A DNA stretch of 20,413 nucleotides. It comes from Candidatus Saccharibacteria bacterium UBA2112. Lineage in GTDB: Bacteria; Patescibacteriota; Saccharimonadia; Saccharimonadales; Saccharimonadaceae. How positions within the stretch are numbered: position 1 is the stretch's first letter; each line of letters opens with the position of its first letter. The stretch spans positions 1 to 20,413 of the forward strand of contig DCYK01000002.1 in NCBI GenBank assembly GCA_002331045.1. The letters are read 5' to 3'. The position numbers were made by a program, and so were the translations under genes. The notes beneath the pieces were generated by a model. It did no database searches and was not told the origin of the DNA. It saw only the letters and a list, made by a program, of their open reading frames with translations. Shown piece after piece: positions 12,773 to 20,179 of this stretch.

Positions 12773-13072
12773 ATGCTAGACGTTTTTATCACATCGAGGG
12801 TCCGACGAAAAATTGTTGTTGTATATGCAAAGTACCCTGATTTTCGTACACACGTTCGTGGTCTTGCGAAGCTCATCAAAGAAGATCCGGGAAATATCCA
12901 ACGTGAGTTGAAGCGCCTAGAAAAGGTTGGTTTTTTGGCGAGTGAGAAGCAGGGCAACACGAAGATCTACTCGACAAACAAGCAATTTGCGATTTTTAAA
13001 GAATTACAGAATATTGTTATCAAATCGCAGCAGCACTCTACTCGCCCCAAGCGCACTAACTCCGATCTATAA
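12773..13072 (+). CDS. Winged helix-turn-helix transcriptional regulator
   Basis: 99 aa, basic, cytoplasmic. Residues about 8-75 form a single ArsR/MarR-like winged helix: helix 1 VRRKIVVVYAKYP, then HVRGLAKLIKEDPGNIQRELKRLEKVGF (helix-turn-helix, about 27-54), and a wing SEKQGNTKIYSTN (57-69). No cysteine or histidine cluster for metal sensing is visible. The lysine/serine-rich C-terminus is probably disordered. Shine-Dalgarno AGAAGGAG precedes the ATG. It ends 2 bp before the recJ start, so the two are one operon and probably translationally coupled. It may regulate its own operon or other genes; its target is unknown. Similar small wHTH proteins are frequent in Patescibacteria. Confidence 0.7.
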   Translation: MLDVFITSRVRRKIVVVYAKYPDFRTHVRGLAKLIKEDPGNIQRELKRLEKVGFLASEKQGNTKIYSTNKQFAIFKELQNIVIKSQQHSTRPKRTNSDL

Positions 13073-13074
13073 GT

Positions 13075-14796
13075 ATGAGTTTATTCGATGAAATTATGGC
13101 AGCGCGCGGGCTGACAGGGGCGGCGCGTGAAGTATTTTTGAACCCTCGTTATGAAGCGTATCATGATCCCTTTTTACTGCCAGACATGGAAAAAGCAGTT
13201 ACGAGATTGGTGGCTGCTCGAAAAAAACAGGAACACATAACAATCTATGGTGACTACGATATTGATGGTCTGACGGCCACGACAATTCTACTGGATGCGT
13301 TTGTATCATTCGGATTCAAGTATGTAGATGCCTTTATACCCAATCGTTTTGTTGAGGGATATGGGATGACAGTTGACGCAGTGGAACGTATTGCAGCAAC
13401 GGGGGCCACTCTGATCGTTACTGTTGACTGTGGGAGTCTGAGCGAGAAGGAGATTATCCGTGCCAAAGAATTAGGTATTGATGTGATTGTGACGGATCAT
13501 CATAATGTGGCATCGATACAGCCGCCTGCGATTGCGGTAATCAATCCGAAACGTTTATTACAGGACTATCCGGATCGCTATCAAGATTTTCTGTTGAAAC
13601 CTTCTGAAGAAACTTCTTCAAGTGCGGTGGCTCCAGTGTCTCGAGGAGAGTCTCCGCGACTCTATCCATTCCTTGACTTGGCGGGTTGTGGAGTTGCCTT
13701 CAAACTTGTCCAGGCACTCCAGACGCGGCTTAAAGGTTTGCCGAGCGGGCAGGAAAAATGGCTACTTGACCTGGTGGCACTAGGTACGGTTTGTGATGTT
13801 GTGACGCTGGTTGATGAGAATCGTGCCAACGTGTACTGGGGTTTAAAAGTGCTCGCCAAGACACGACGCTCGGGGCTGCGTGCGCTCATGGCGGTTGCAG
13901 GTGTCGAACCTGAAAAGGTGAATGCTCGGGCACTTGGCTTTGCGCTTGGACCGCGTATGAATGCTGCGGGGCGACTCGAAACAGCGCAGCTGGCACTCGA
14001 TATGCTAAGAGCTCGTGATAGCACAACCGCTCTTCGGGCCGCGCAACAGTTAGATGAGTTGAATCGTGCTCGCCGGGCACAACAGGATGTGATTTTTAAT
14101 GAAGCGATTATCCAGGCAGAGGAGTATACGGACGATCCTGTACTTGTTGTCAGTGGCACTGGGTGGAATCATGGAATTGTCGGGATTGTGGCGGCAAAAT
14201 TGCTTGAAAAATATAAAAAACCGACATTTGTACTCGAGGAAATGGATGACATCGCAAAGGGATCGGCTCGTAGCTACGGGGATTTTAGTGCCGTGGATGC
14301 GATTCGGGCTAGCGATGACATTATCACCAAGGGGGGCGGACATAAAATGGCGGCTGGCGTAACATTACCAACGGCTGCGATTACACAGTTTCGACAACGG
14401 ATTAACGAATACTATCGCCAGCAAAAGTTGTATGATCAAGCGGCGCTATTGCTGCCGCGTGCCGACGTAACTACGACGTTCGATCAAGTAAACGAAGAAG
14501 CGGTAACACTCATCGCGGCACTTGAACCATTCGGCAACGGTAATCCACAGCCGATTATGCGGTCGATGAACGTACTAGTAATTAACCAGCGACGGATGGG
14601 TACAGACTCGCAGCACGTTAAGTTAGAGTTATGCGATGACGCGGGGCATGCGCTACAGTTGCTTGCTTTTAGTGCCCCGAAGTACTTCTTTGTCGAACCG
14701 GGACAGCGGGTGACAATTTGGTATCAGCCGGATATTAATGAATGGCGCGGTCGGCGGTCAGTTGAAGGACGGTTGCTGCATCTAGAGGTCACTTGA
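13075..14796 (+). CDS. recJ: Single-stranded-DNA-specific exonuclease RecJ
   Basis: 573 aa, normal family length. DHH phosphoesterase motifs: I DYDIDG (60-65, metal aspartates), II DCG (118-120), III DHH (141-143). The DHHA1 domain carries GGGHKMAAG (420-428), and the C-terminal OB-fold closes the protein. It degrades 5' single-stranded DNA in recombination and mismatch or base-excision repair. Residues about 170-200 hold a Ser/Pro/Glu-rich insertion between INPK and YPFLDLAG, which most RecJ proteins lack; its DNA is rich in short palindromes. No strong Shine-Dalgarno; the start is 2 bp after the regulator's stop codon, so reinitiation is likely. It ends in TGA. Confidence 0.95.
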   Translation: MSLFDEIMAARGLTGAAREVFLNPRYEAYHDPFLLPDMEKAVTRLVAARKKQEHITIYGDYDIDGLTATTILLDAFVSFGFKYVDAFIPNRFVEGYGMTVDAVERIAATGATLIVTVDCGSLSEKEIIRAKELGIDVIVTDHHNVASIQPPAIAVINPKRLLQDYPDRYQDFLLKPSEETSSSAVAPVSRGESPRLYPFLDLAGCGVAFKLVQALQTRLKGLPSGQEKWLLDLVALGTVCDVVTLVDENRANVYWGLKVLAKTRRSGLRALMAVAGVEPEKVNARALGFALGPRMNAAGRLETAQLALDMLRARDSTTALRAAQQLDELNRARRAQQDVIFNEAIIQAEEYTDDPVLVVSGTGWNHGIVGIVAAKLLEKYKKPTFVLEEMDDIAKGSARSYGDFSAVDAIRASDDIITKGGGHKMAAGVTLPTAAITQFRQRINEYYRQQKLYDQAALLLPRADVTTTFDQVNEEAVTLIAALEPFGNGNPQPIMRSMNVLVINQRRMGTDSQHVKLELCDDAGHALQLLAFSAPKYFFVEPGQRVTIWYQPDINEWRGRRSVEGRLLHLEVT

Positions 14797-14813
14797 GCCC
14801 TCGGGGCATCATA

Positions 14814-14836
14814 AAGAGCCTAGTAATGGAGGCTTT
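14814..14836 (+). other. Weak hairpin after recJ
   Basis: AGAGCCT and AGGCTTT pair over 7 bases (one G-U) around AGTAATGG, about 20 bases past the recJ stop, but no T-run follows. It may be a weak terminator or a 3' end-protecting hairpin. A small GCCC-TCG-GGGC hairpin overlaps the recJ stop itself. Confidence 0.3.
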
Positions 14837-14849
14837 ACGCTTTCAGGGG

Positions 14850-14878
14850 TTGTCAATTCCTTTTCTCCCTGTTACAAT
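14850..14878 (+). promoter_or_regulatory. rpsU operon promoter (leader of about 2 nt)
   Basis: -35 TTGTCA (14850-14855) and -10 TACAAT (14873-14878) with a 17-bp spacer. The -10 ends 9 nt before the ATG at 14888, so transcription would begin within 1-3 nt of the start codon. No Shine-Dalgarno fits in between. Confidence 0.75.
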
Positions 14879-14887
14879 ACGTTCGAT

Positions 14888-15103
14888 ATGATACAAGTTA
14901 CCCGTAAAGATAAGAATGAGGCGAACGAAAATATTATTCGCCGTTTTAACCGCCGCGTTTTACAAAGTGGTGTACTAGCGAATGCGAAGGCATCAATGCG
15001 TTTTAGCAAGGATATTAGTAAAACCGAGCGTCGCGCAAAAGCGATTATTCGCAAAGAGCGTAAAAACGAGAAATTAGCAAAGGCACGATTGGGGCTACGA
15101 TAG
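14888..15103 (+). CDS. rpsU: 30S ribosomal protein bS21
   Basis: 71 aa, the normal length. The typical bS21 signature is clear: N-terminal VTRKDKNEANENIIRRFNRRVLQSGVL then a strongly basic helix (RFSKDISKTERRAKAIIRKERKNEKLAKARLGL). bS21 sits near the 3' end of 16S rRNA at the mRNA exit, close to the anti-Shine-Dalgarno, and influences start-site selection. Its own message appears to be leaderless. It leads the rpsU-yqeY-adk-map run; rpsU next to yqeY is a common bacterial pair. Confidence 0.93.
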   Translation: MIQVTRKDKNEANENIIRRFNRRVLQSGVLANAKASMRFSKDISKTERRAKAIIRKERKNEKLAKARLGLR

Positions 15104-15106
15104 AGA

Positions 15107-15559
15107 ATGAGCCTCAAGGACACCATCCAGAAGGACATGAAAGCTGCCCTCCTCGGTGATGACCGTTTTGCTGGTGATACATTGCGTGGACTAAAAGCGG
15201 CGATTTTAGACGAAGAAGTTGCAAAAGGTAAGCGTGACGAAGGACTCACTGATGAAGAGGTTGAAAAGATCGTTGCGCGTGAGGTAAAAAAGCGTAAAGA
15301 GAGTGCATCCTTGTACGAAGGTAATGATCGCCCCGAGCTTGCTGAGCAGGAACACAAGGAGGCCGAGGTTCTTTCGAGGTATTTGCCAAAACAAATGAGC
15401 GAAGGGGAGATTGACGCGCTCGTAAAGCAGAAGATCATTGAGCTTGGCGTCAGTGGTCCATCTGCGATGGGCCAGGTTATCGGCGCCGTCAAGCAACAGG
15501 CAGGCAACAGTGTGGATGGTGCATTGGTTGCCAGAATCGTAAAGGAAAATTTGGGATAG
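15107..15559 (+). CDS. yqeY: GatB/YqeY domain protein
   Basis: 150 aa, usual for YqeY. The N-terminus SLKDTIQKDMKAALLGDDRFAGDTLRGLKAAI, the KKRKESASLYEGNDRPELAEQEHKEAEVLSRYLPKQ centre and the C-terminal GPSAMGQVIGAVKQQ (the G-x-x-D/A-M-G-x-V motif shared with the tail of GatB) are diagnostic. In GatB this tail contacts tRNA; free-standing YqeY has no firm function, though a tRNA-linked role is presumed. The start lies 3 nt after the rpsU stop without a clear Shine-Dalgarno, so translation is probably coupled. Confidence 0.92.
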   Translation: MSLKDTIQKDMKAALLGDDRFAGDTLRGLKAAILDEEVAKGKRDEGLTDEEVEKIVAREVKKRKESASLYEGNDRPELAEQEHKEAEVLSRYLPKQMSEGEIDALVKQKIIELGVSGPSAMGQVIGAVKQQAGNSVDGALVARIVKENLG

Positions 15560-15568
15560 GGTGACGAC

Positions 15569-16114
15569 ATGATTATTTTTTTTGGACCAGCTGGCGCAGG
15601 TAAAAGTGTGCAAGGACAGATGCTCGCAGCACGTGTAGGATGGAAATGGCTTTCGACTGGCCAGATGTTCCGCGAGAGTAGCGACACAGAAGTAAAAGAG
15701 ATTTTAAAGACCGGCGAATTGGTTAGTGATGAGAAGACATGTCATGTTGTAAAAGAGGCGTTTGAAAAGGCAAAGGACATCGATCACCTTATCGTTGACG
15801 GTTTTCCGCGCACAATGTCTCAGGCAGATTGGCTGATGGATGAAGAAGGTGCCTTTGGCCGTAAGGTTGCGATGATTGTGGTGCTTGAGGTGCCTGAAAG
15901 CGAGATTCAAAAACGACTATCACTCCGAGGGCGTGATCAAGACAAACCTGATATTATCGCGCGTCGTATGAACATATACCGTCGCGAAATGTATCCTGTG
16001 CTTGGTTATTTTGCCGATAAGGGTATTCCAATTGTTCATCTTGATGGAACTGGGACAGTCGGAGAGGTACATGACAAAATTGCCGCAGAACTTGAACACA
16101 ATAAGTTGATGTAA
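15569..16114 (+). CDS. adk: Adenylate kinase, short-LID type
   Basis: 181 aa. The P-loop is GPAGAGKS (6-13), the NMP-binding segment STGQMFRE (29-36), and the conserved DGFPR lies at 77-81. The LID region (RGRDQDKPDIIARRM, about 120-134) is short and lacks the zinc-binding cysteines of long bacterial forms. It converts AMP + ATP to 2 ADP. GPAGAGKSVQG departs slightly from the usual GPPGAGKGTQ, and STGQM from STGDM, so another nucleoside monophosphate kinase specificity is possible. In many bacteria adk-map sits in the spc ribosomal operon; here the pair follows rpsU-yqeY. Confidence 0.88.
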   Translation: MIIFFGPAGAGKSVQGQMLAARVGWKWLSTGQMFRESSDTEVKEILKTGELVSDEKTCHVVKEAFEKAKDIDHLIVDGFPRTMSQADWLMDEEGAFGRKVAMIVVLEVPESEIQKRLSLRGRDQDKPDIIARRMNIYRREMYPVLGYFADKGIPIVHLDGTGTVGEVHDKIAAELEHNKLM

Positions 16115-16124
16115 GGATTGCTTG

Positions 16125-16883
16125 ATGCAGCCACAAAAGACAACTGAACAAATCCAAGCAATGCGCGATGGTGGTAAGATTATTGCGTTGATCTTTGACG
16201 GACTTAAAAAAGTTGTTCAGCCAGGCATGACAGGCTTAGAGGTAGACGCGTGGGTGGCAAATGAAATCAAAAAACACGGGGCAACGCCCACATACAAGGA
16301 ACCTGATCCAAATTTTCCAGGAGTAATTTGTATCAGCATCAATGATGCCATTGTGCACGGTGTACCGACTGACTATGCTTTTGAGAAGGGTGATGTTGTC
16401 GGATTTGATTTAGTGATTACTTATAAGGGTATGAAGACGGATGCAGCGTTTACTATGATGATTGGACAGCAGCCCAGCGGTGCGATCAAGCATCTACTGC
16501 ATGTCACCGAGAAGAGTTTATATGCTGGCATCGACGCAATACGAGGTAATGGGACTCGGACGGGAGACATTGGGGCTGCAGTTGAAAAAGTTCTCGGCGA
16601 AGGAAAGCTGGGAATTGTCCGTGATCTCGTTGGACACGGCGTTGGCAATGAAATGCATATGGCTCCGAGTGTGCCGAACTACGGCAAAAAGGGACGTGGT
16701 GATATGTTACGGACTGGTGATACAATCGCCATTGAACCAATGGCAACGCTTGGCGGTGAAAAAATTGTCACTGATGCGGATGATCAGTGGACAATTTTAA
16801 CGCGTGATGGTAGTCTGTCTGCACATTTTGAACATACGGTGCTTGTTACTGATGTTGGTTACGAAATCCTCACACAGTTATAA
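16125..16883 (+). CDS. map: Type I methionine aminopeptidase
   Basis: 252 aa from the ATG at 16125; Shine-Dalgarno AAGGA (16114-16118) fits this start better than the in-frame TTG 3 nt upstream. All five metal ligands are in place: D95, D106, H171, E204 and E236, matching the E. coli spacing nearly residue for residue, plus the substrate histidine H79 in IVHGVP. It removes initiator Met after deformylation by def, so all three N-terminal processing steps (fmt, def, map) are encoded in this window. It follows adk by 10 bp. Confidence 0.95.
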   Translation: MQPQKTTEQIQAMRDGGKIIALIFDGLKKVVQPGMTGLEVDAWVANEIKKHGATPTYKEPDPNFPGVICISINDAIVHGVPTDYAFEKGDVVGFDLVITYKGMKTDAAFTMMIGQQPSGAIKHLLHVTEKSLYAGIDAIRGNGTRTGDIGAAVEKVLGEGKLGIVRDLVGHGVGNEMHMAPSVPNYGKKGRGDMLRTGDTIAIEPMATLGGEKIVTDADDQWTILTRDGSLSAHFEHTVLVTDVGYEILTQL

Positions 16884-16939
16884 GCGCATTTTTGTTCTAT
16901 CTATACTACTTATGGCTGTTCAAAATGCTCACTTCAGTC

Positions 16940-16952
16940 TATAATGTGGGAT
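16940..16952 (+). promoter_or_regulatory. ftsA -10 element overlapping an in-frame ATG
   Basis: A perfect TATAAT (16940-16945) ends 7 nt before the ATG at 16953. Its last AT begins another in-frame ATG (16944-16946), which therefore cannot be transcribed from this promoter. No Shine-Dalgarno is present and the -35 is weak. Confidence 0.6.
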
Positions 16953-18191
16953 ATGCACGACAGTTCTCGATATGTGGTCGGTATTGATATAGGGACAACA
17001 ACTGTTCGATGTGTTGTCGGCCATATTGACGCAACAAACGGTGCCCCATCAATTGTTGGTGTTGGCGAAGTGCCAAATACTGGCATGCGTAAAGGTACGG
17101 TGATTAATCTGAACGGACCCGCCCAGGCCATTGATGATGCTTTGGGTGAAGCGGAGCGTATGAGTGGCCATCAAGTTGATGCTGCAACGGTGAGTGTTAA
17201 TGGTTCGCATATCCTTAGTACGACAACCGACGGAATGATTGCCGTGAGCGCAGCGGATCACGTGGTTAACGCGGATGATATTGCAAGAATCGAAGAAGTT
17301 GCAACGGTCGGTAAGGTGCCACCGAACAGGGAAATACTAGAGGTGGTTCCCCACAGCTATCGCTTAGACGGACAGGATAACATCAAAGATCCAGTGGGAA
17401 TGACCGGTACTCGACTGGAAATTGTTGCAAATGTGATCTCAGCTCTTACGCCGAATATCAATACGCTACACAGTGTGCTTGATATGGCAAAAGTAGCACC
17501 GAATACTCTCGTTCCAAGTGTTATTGCTGCTGCTAGGGCAGTACTCAATGAACAGCAGCTGGAGAATGGCGTAGCAGTTATTGATATGGGTGGATCAACA
17601 ACGAGCGTGGCTGTATTCGAGGAAGGTGATTTGCAGTACGCATCAGTTATATCGGTCGGGGGTAATAATATTACAAATGACCTGGCAATTGGACTCAAGA
17701 CAGATCCTGAAATTGCCGAGAAGGTTAAGCTAACGCATGGATCGGCAGTACCACAGTCTGGCAGTGAAACGGTGAGTGTTAAGCACGATAAAGAAACGTT
17801 CGAATTTAGGCGCGAAGAAGTTGATGAAATTGTAGGAGCGCGACTTGATGAACTCTTCGAAATAATTACAAAAGAACTAAAGAAAGCTGGTCGGTATGCA
17901 AAATTACCAAGTGGTGTGGTGCTGACAGGGGGTGGCGCACGACTAAAGCACTTAGCTGACTATACGAAAAATTCTTTGGGGTTAGCTGCTCGTATCGGGA
18001 AGCCAAAAGGATTTGGCGGTGTTGCAGAGCATATGGATGAACCACAGTATGCTGTTGCAGTAGGTCTCATGATTAGCGATACGGGAGGTGCGCGTAGCAA
18101 CAAACAACACAAAACGGAGGGACGCAGTAAGGCTATCGCAGGGAATGCTAGTGGATTTGTGAAACGTTTTTTGGGGCGACTAAAGACGTAA
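16953..18191 (+). CDS. ftsA: Cell division protein FtsA
   Basis: 412 aa. Actin-fold ATPase: phosphate 1 loop GIDIGTTTVRC (about 10-20), the SHS2-like 1C domain with VNGSHI near residue 80, connect/phosphate 2 motif DMGGSTT (about 211-217), and the adenosine motif LTGGGARLKHL (about 323-333). The C-terminus ends in a basic amphipathic stretch (FVKRFLGRLKT), the usual membrane-targeting helix that tethers FtsZ. The first in-frame ATG (16944) overlaps the -10 box, so 16953 is the likely start. ftsZ follows after 60 bp with its own ribosome-binding site. Confidence 0.93.
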   Translation: MHDSSRYVVGIDIGTTTVRCVVGHIDATNGAPSIVGVGEVPNTGMRKGTVINLNGPAQAIDDALGEAERMSGHQVDAATVSVNGSHILSTTTDGMIAVSAADHVVNADDIARIEEVATVGKVPPNREILEVVPHSYRLDGQDNIKDPVGMTGTRLEIVANVISALTPNINTLHSVLDMAKVAPNTLVPSVIAAARAVLNEQQLENGVAVIDMGGSTTSVAVFEEGDLQYASVISVGGNNITNDLAIGLKTDPEIAEKVKLTHGSAVPQSGSETVSVKHDKETFEFRREEVDEIVGARLDELFEIITKELKKAGRYAKLPSGVVLTGGGARLKHLADYTKNSLGLAARIGKPKGFGGVAEHMDEPQYAVAVGLMISDTGGARSNKQHKTEGRSKAIAGNASGFVKRFLGRLKT

Positions 18192-18218
18192 GTCTTCCTT
18201 AGCTTTGATAATCGATGA

Positions 18219-18247
18219 TATACTAATGAGGATTAAGGACGTAGGAG
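18219..18247 (+). promoter_or_regulatory. ftsZ -10 candidate and ribosome-binding site
   Basis: TATACT (18219-18224) could be a -10 for separate ftsZ transcription; its -35 is poor. Shine-Dalgarno TAGGAG (18242-18247) lies 4 nt before the ATG at 18252. An AAGAC/GTCTT mini-hairpin overlaps the ftsA stop codon. Confidence 0.4.
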
Positions 18248-18251
18248 TAAC

Positions 18252-19457
18252 ATGCCGGAAGTAACACCAAGTGAAATTCAAACATTTGCGAGCATAAAGG
18301 TCGTCGGTGTCGGCGGTGCTGGAGGCAGTGCAATTAATAGAATGAAAGATGCTGGACTGACAGGAGTTCAGTTTATTGCTATGAATACGGATGCACAGGC
18401 ACTTCATAACAGCAAAGCTGACGTTAAAATTCATTTAGGCCATAAGACAACAGGTGGGTTGGGCGCCGGAGCTGATCCAACTGTCGGTGAAACCGCAGCT
18501 AACGAATCTCGGGAGGAGATCAGTAGCGCTCTCGAGGGTGCCGATATGGTCTTTGTGACTATTGGTGCAGGTGGCGGTACGGGTAGTGGGGCTGGCTATA
18601 TTGTTGCCGAAGTCGCACGCGAGCTTGGCATATTGGTGGTCGGTGTGGCGACAAAGCCGTTTAGCTTCGAAGGTGAAAAACGGCGAATCAATGCAGAGTG
18701 GGCAATTAGTAAGTTGGGTCGCAATGTTGATACACTCATTACGATTCCGAATGATAGATTGCTCCAGACTATTGATCGACGAACGCCGTTGCTCGAAACA
18801 TTTAAAATTGCTGACGATGTTCTTCGCCAAGGTGTTCAAGGTATATCAGAGCTTATTACCGAACATGGTTTGATTAACCTCGACTTTGCAGATGTCAAGG
18901 CGATTATGAGCAGCGCGGGTAGTGCTCTTATGGGGATTGGACGGGCAAGTGGCGAGGATCGTGCCGCACAGGCAGCGCAACAGGCAATCGAATCGCCACT
19001 TATCGAAGTATCAATTGATGGTGCAAAGGGTGTACTATTCAATGTTACGGGTGGCTATGACATGTCAATGTCTGAGATCCAAGAGGCTGCCGAGATCATT
19101 ACGAGTGCTGTTTCACCAGATGCGAATATTATCTTTGGTGCAACGCTCAAGCCGGATCTTGAAGATGAATTAATCATTACGGTTATTGCAACAGGTTTTG
19201 ATAGTGAGTTCTTCCAGACACAAGAGGTATCGCTTGGTTCGGAAAGAGGTAATGCGAGCGAGAATGAAGTGCATGGAGCGCCTGATGATGCCGTTGAAGG
19301 TATGGATCTCGATCTTGATAAGCCTGATCCTGAAGCGCATTTTGCCGAAGAGCCAGATCGTAATATCTGGGATACGCCGTCTGAAGATGATGACGAGTCA
19401 GACACGCCGGCATTCTTGCGACGTCGCAAAAAACAGCGCACAGATGATGAATCATAG
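18252..19457 (+). CDS. ftsZ: Cell division protein FtsZ
   Basis: 401 aa. Tubulin-like GTPase that builds the division ring: [13 protein letters not shown] at 19-31, the tubulin signature GGGTGSG (107-113), the R-x-x-N-A-E-W region near 148, and the T7-loop segment [12 protein letters not shown] linker rich in Asp/Glu (about 325-383) leads to the conserved C-terminal peptide TPAFLRRR (385-392), the docking site for FtsA, followed by a short tail. The TAG stop is part of the Shine-Dalgarno of the next gene. Confidence 0.97.
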   Translation: MPEVTPSEIQTFASIKVVGVGGAGGSAINRMKDAGLTGVQFIAMNTDAQALHNSKADVKIHLGHKTTGGLGAGADPTVGETAANESREEISSALEGADMVFVTIGAGGGTGSGAGYIVAEVARELGILVVGVATKPFSFEGEKRRINAEWAISKLGRNVDTLITIPNDRLLQTIDRRTPLLETFKIADDVLRQGVQGISELITEHGLINLDFADVKAIMSSAGSALMGIGRASGEDRAAQAAQQAIESPLIEVSIDGAKGVLFNVTGGYDMSMSEIQEAAEIITSAVSPDANIIFGATLKPDLEDELIITVIATGFDSEFFQTQEVSLGSERGNASENEVHGAPDDAVEGMDLDLDKPDPEAHFAEEPDRNIWDTPSEDDDESDTPAFLRRRKKQRTDDES

Positions 19458-19466
19458 GAGGCTGAA

Positions 19467-19925
19467 GTGGGTACGCAAGTGAATATAGGTGATAGCCGCG
19501 TAATCGAATCGCGGGAAGTTGGTGATGGTATGGCTATCCGTCGACGTCGTGAGGCGCCGAATGGACAGCGATTTACTACATATGAACGGATTGAAAAGCC
19601 GAATTTGATTGTTATTAAGAAGGATGGCTCGCGTGAGTTATATGATCGACAAAAACTAACGACAGCGATTCGCCGTTCTGTTGGTAAATTCTTTGCAGGT
19701 GATGCTGAGATAGAAAAAATTATAGATAGTGTTGAAGATAATTTGTATGCAAAAAACGAAATGGAGATACCTTCGAAGTTGATTGGTGATCTGATCCTTG
19801 ACGAGCTGGCAAAGCGCAATGATGTTGCTTATGTCCGTTTTGCGAGTGTCTATCATGAATTCAAGACACTTGATGAATTTGAATCAATCCTCGCAGCGCG
19901 TCGCAAGGAGAAAACAAAGAGATGA
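19467..19925 (+). CDS. nrdR: NrdR-like regulator lacking the zinc ribbon cysteines
   Basis: 152 aa, normal NrdR length. NrdR represses ribonucleotide reductase genes when its ATP-cone binds dATP. The ATP-cone is clear (about 46-140: IVIKKDGSRELYDRQKL...AIRRSV and VAYVRFASVYHEF). The N-terminal frame of the DNA-binding domain is retained (DSRVIESRE 9-17, AIRRRRE 23-29, RFTTYE 35-40), but the four zinc ligands are gone: the usual CPxC at 3-6 is TQVN, and the second CPxC reads APN with one residue deleted. Start is GTG with Shine-Dalgarno TAGGAGG 5 nt away. It overlaps the next gene by ATGA. DNA binding may be lost or achieved without zinc. Confidence 0.85.
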   Translation: MGTQVNIGDSRVIESREVGDGMAIRRRREAPNGQRFTTYERIEKPNLIVIKKDGSRELYDRQKLTTAIRRSVGKFFAGDAEIEKIIDSVEDNLYAKNEMEIPSKLIGDLILDELAKRNDVAYVRFASVYHEFKTLDEFESILAARRKEKTKR

Positions 19926-20179
19926 GTGTCATGGTTTTTTATCGGTCTGCAAGTGAACACGGGCGGGATGTAATGGATTTTATTCGCGACTTTGAACGGC
20001 AAACGGCAAAAACACTCGAACAGATTGATCCTGATGGTCCTCGAGGTGCTGATATGTGTCGTCTTTATGACGTCGTTGAGTATCCGACACTTGTTGCAAC
20101 ATCGCGTGACGGTCAACTATTGAACAAGTGGCGCGGCTTACCATTGCCGACAATCAATGAAGTGGATAGTTATGCTTAA
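19922..20179 (+). CDS. Thioredoxin-fold protein without CxxC
   Basis: 85 aa, no signal peptide or membrane segment. The pattern is a small thioredoxin: strand VMVFYR (3-8), a helix, a second strand LEQIDPDG (32-39), CRLYDVVEYPTLV (46-58) with the cis-proline at P55, and a final strand LLNKWRG (67-72). The redox site after FYR is SASEHG, so both active-site cysteines are missing; C46 is the only cysteine. It therefore cannot do normal dithiol exchange. It overlaps nrdR by ATGA and the VKOR gene by 8 nt, so the three are translated together. A chaperone or docking partner for VKOR is an inference. Confidence 0.65.
   Translation: MSVMVFYRSASEHGRDVMDFIRDFERQTAKTLEQIDPDGPRGADMCRLYDVVEYPTLVATSRDGQLLNKWRGLPLPTINEVDSYA

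Noticed and set aside
14794..14796. Possible UGA recoding as in Gracilibacteria/Absconditabacteria
   Set aside because: UGA ends recJ, nrdR and the ROK kinase at the lengths expected for their families, and no frame needs UGA read-through.
14872..15687. 271-aa minus-strand open frame opposite rpsU-yqeY-adk
   Set aside because: Shadow of three well-supported plus-strand genes; its translation is Ser/Arg/Phe-rich with no recognisable domain and no ribosome-binding site.
16122..16124. TTG as the map start codon
   Set aside because: The ATG 3 nt downstream has better spacing to AAGGA and matches the usual MetAP N-terminus.
19055..19819. 254-aa minus-strand open frame opposite ftsZ-nrdR
   Set aside because: Antisense of ftsZ and nrdR coding DNA; composition is serine-rich and typical of a shadow frame.
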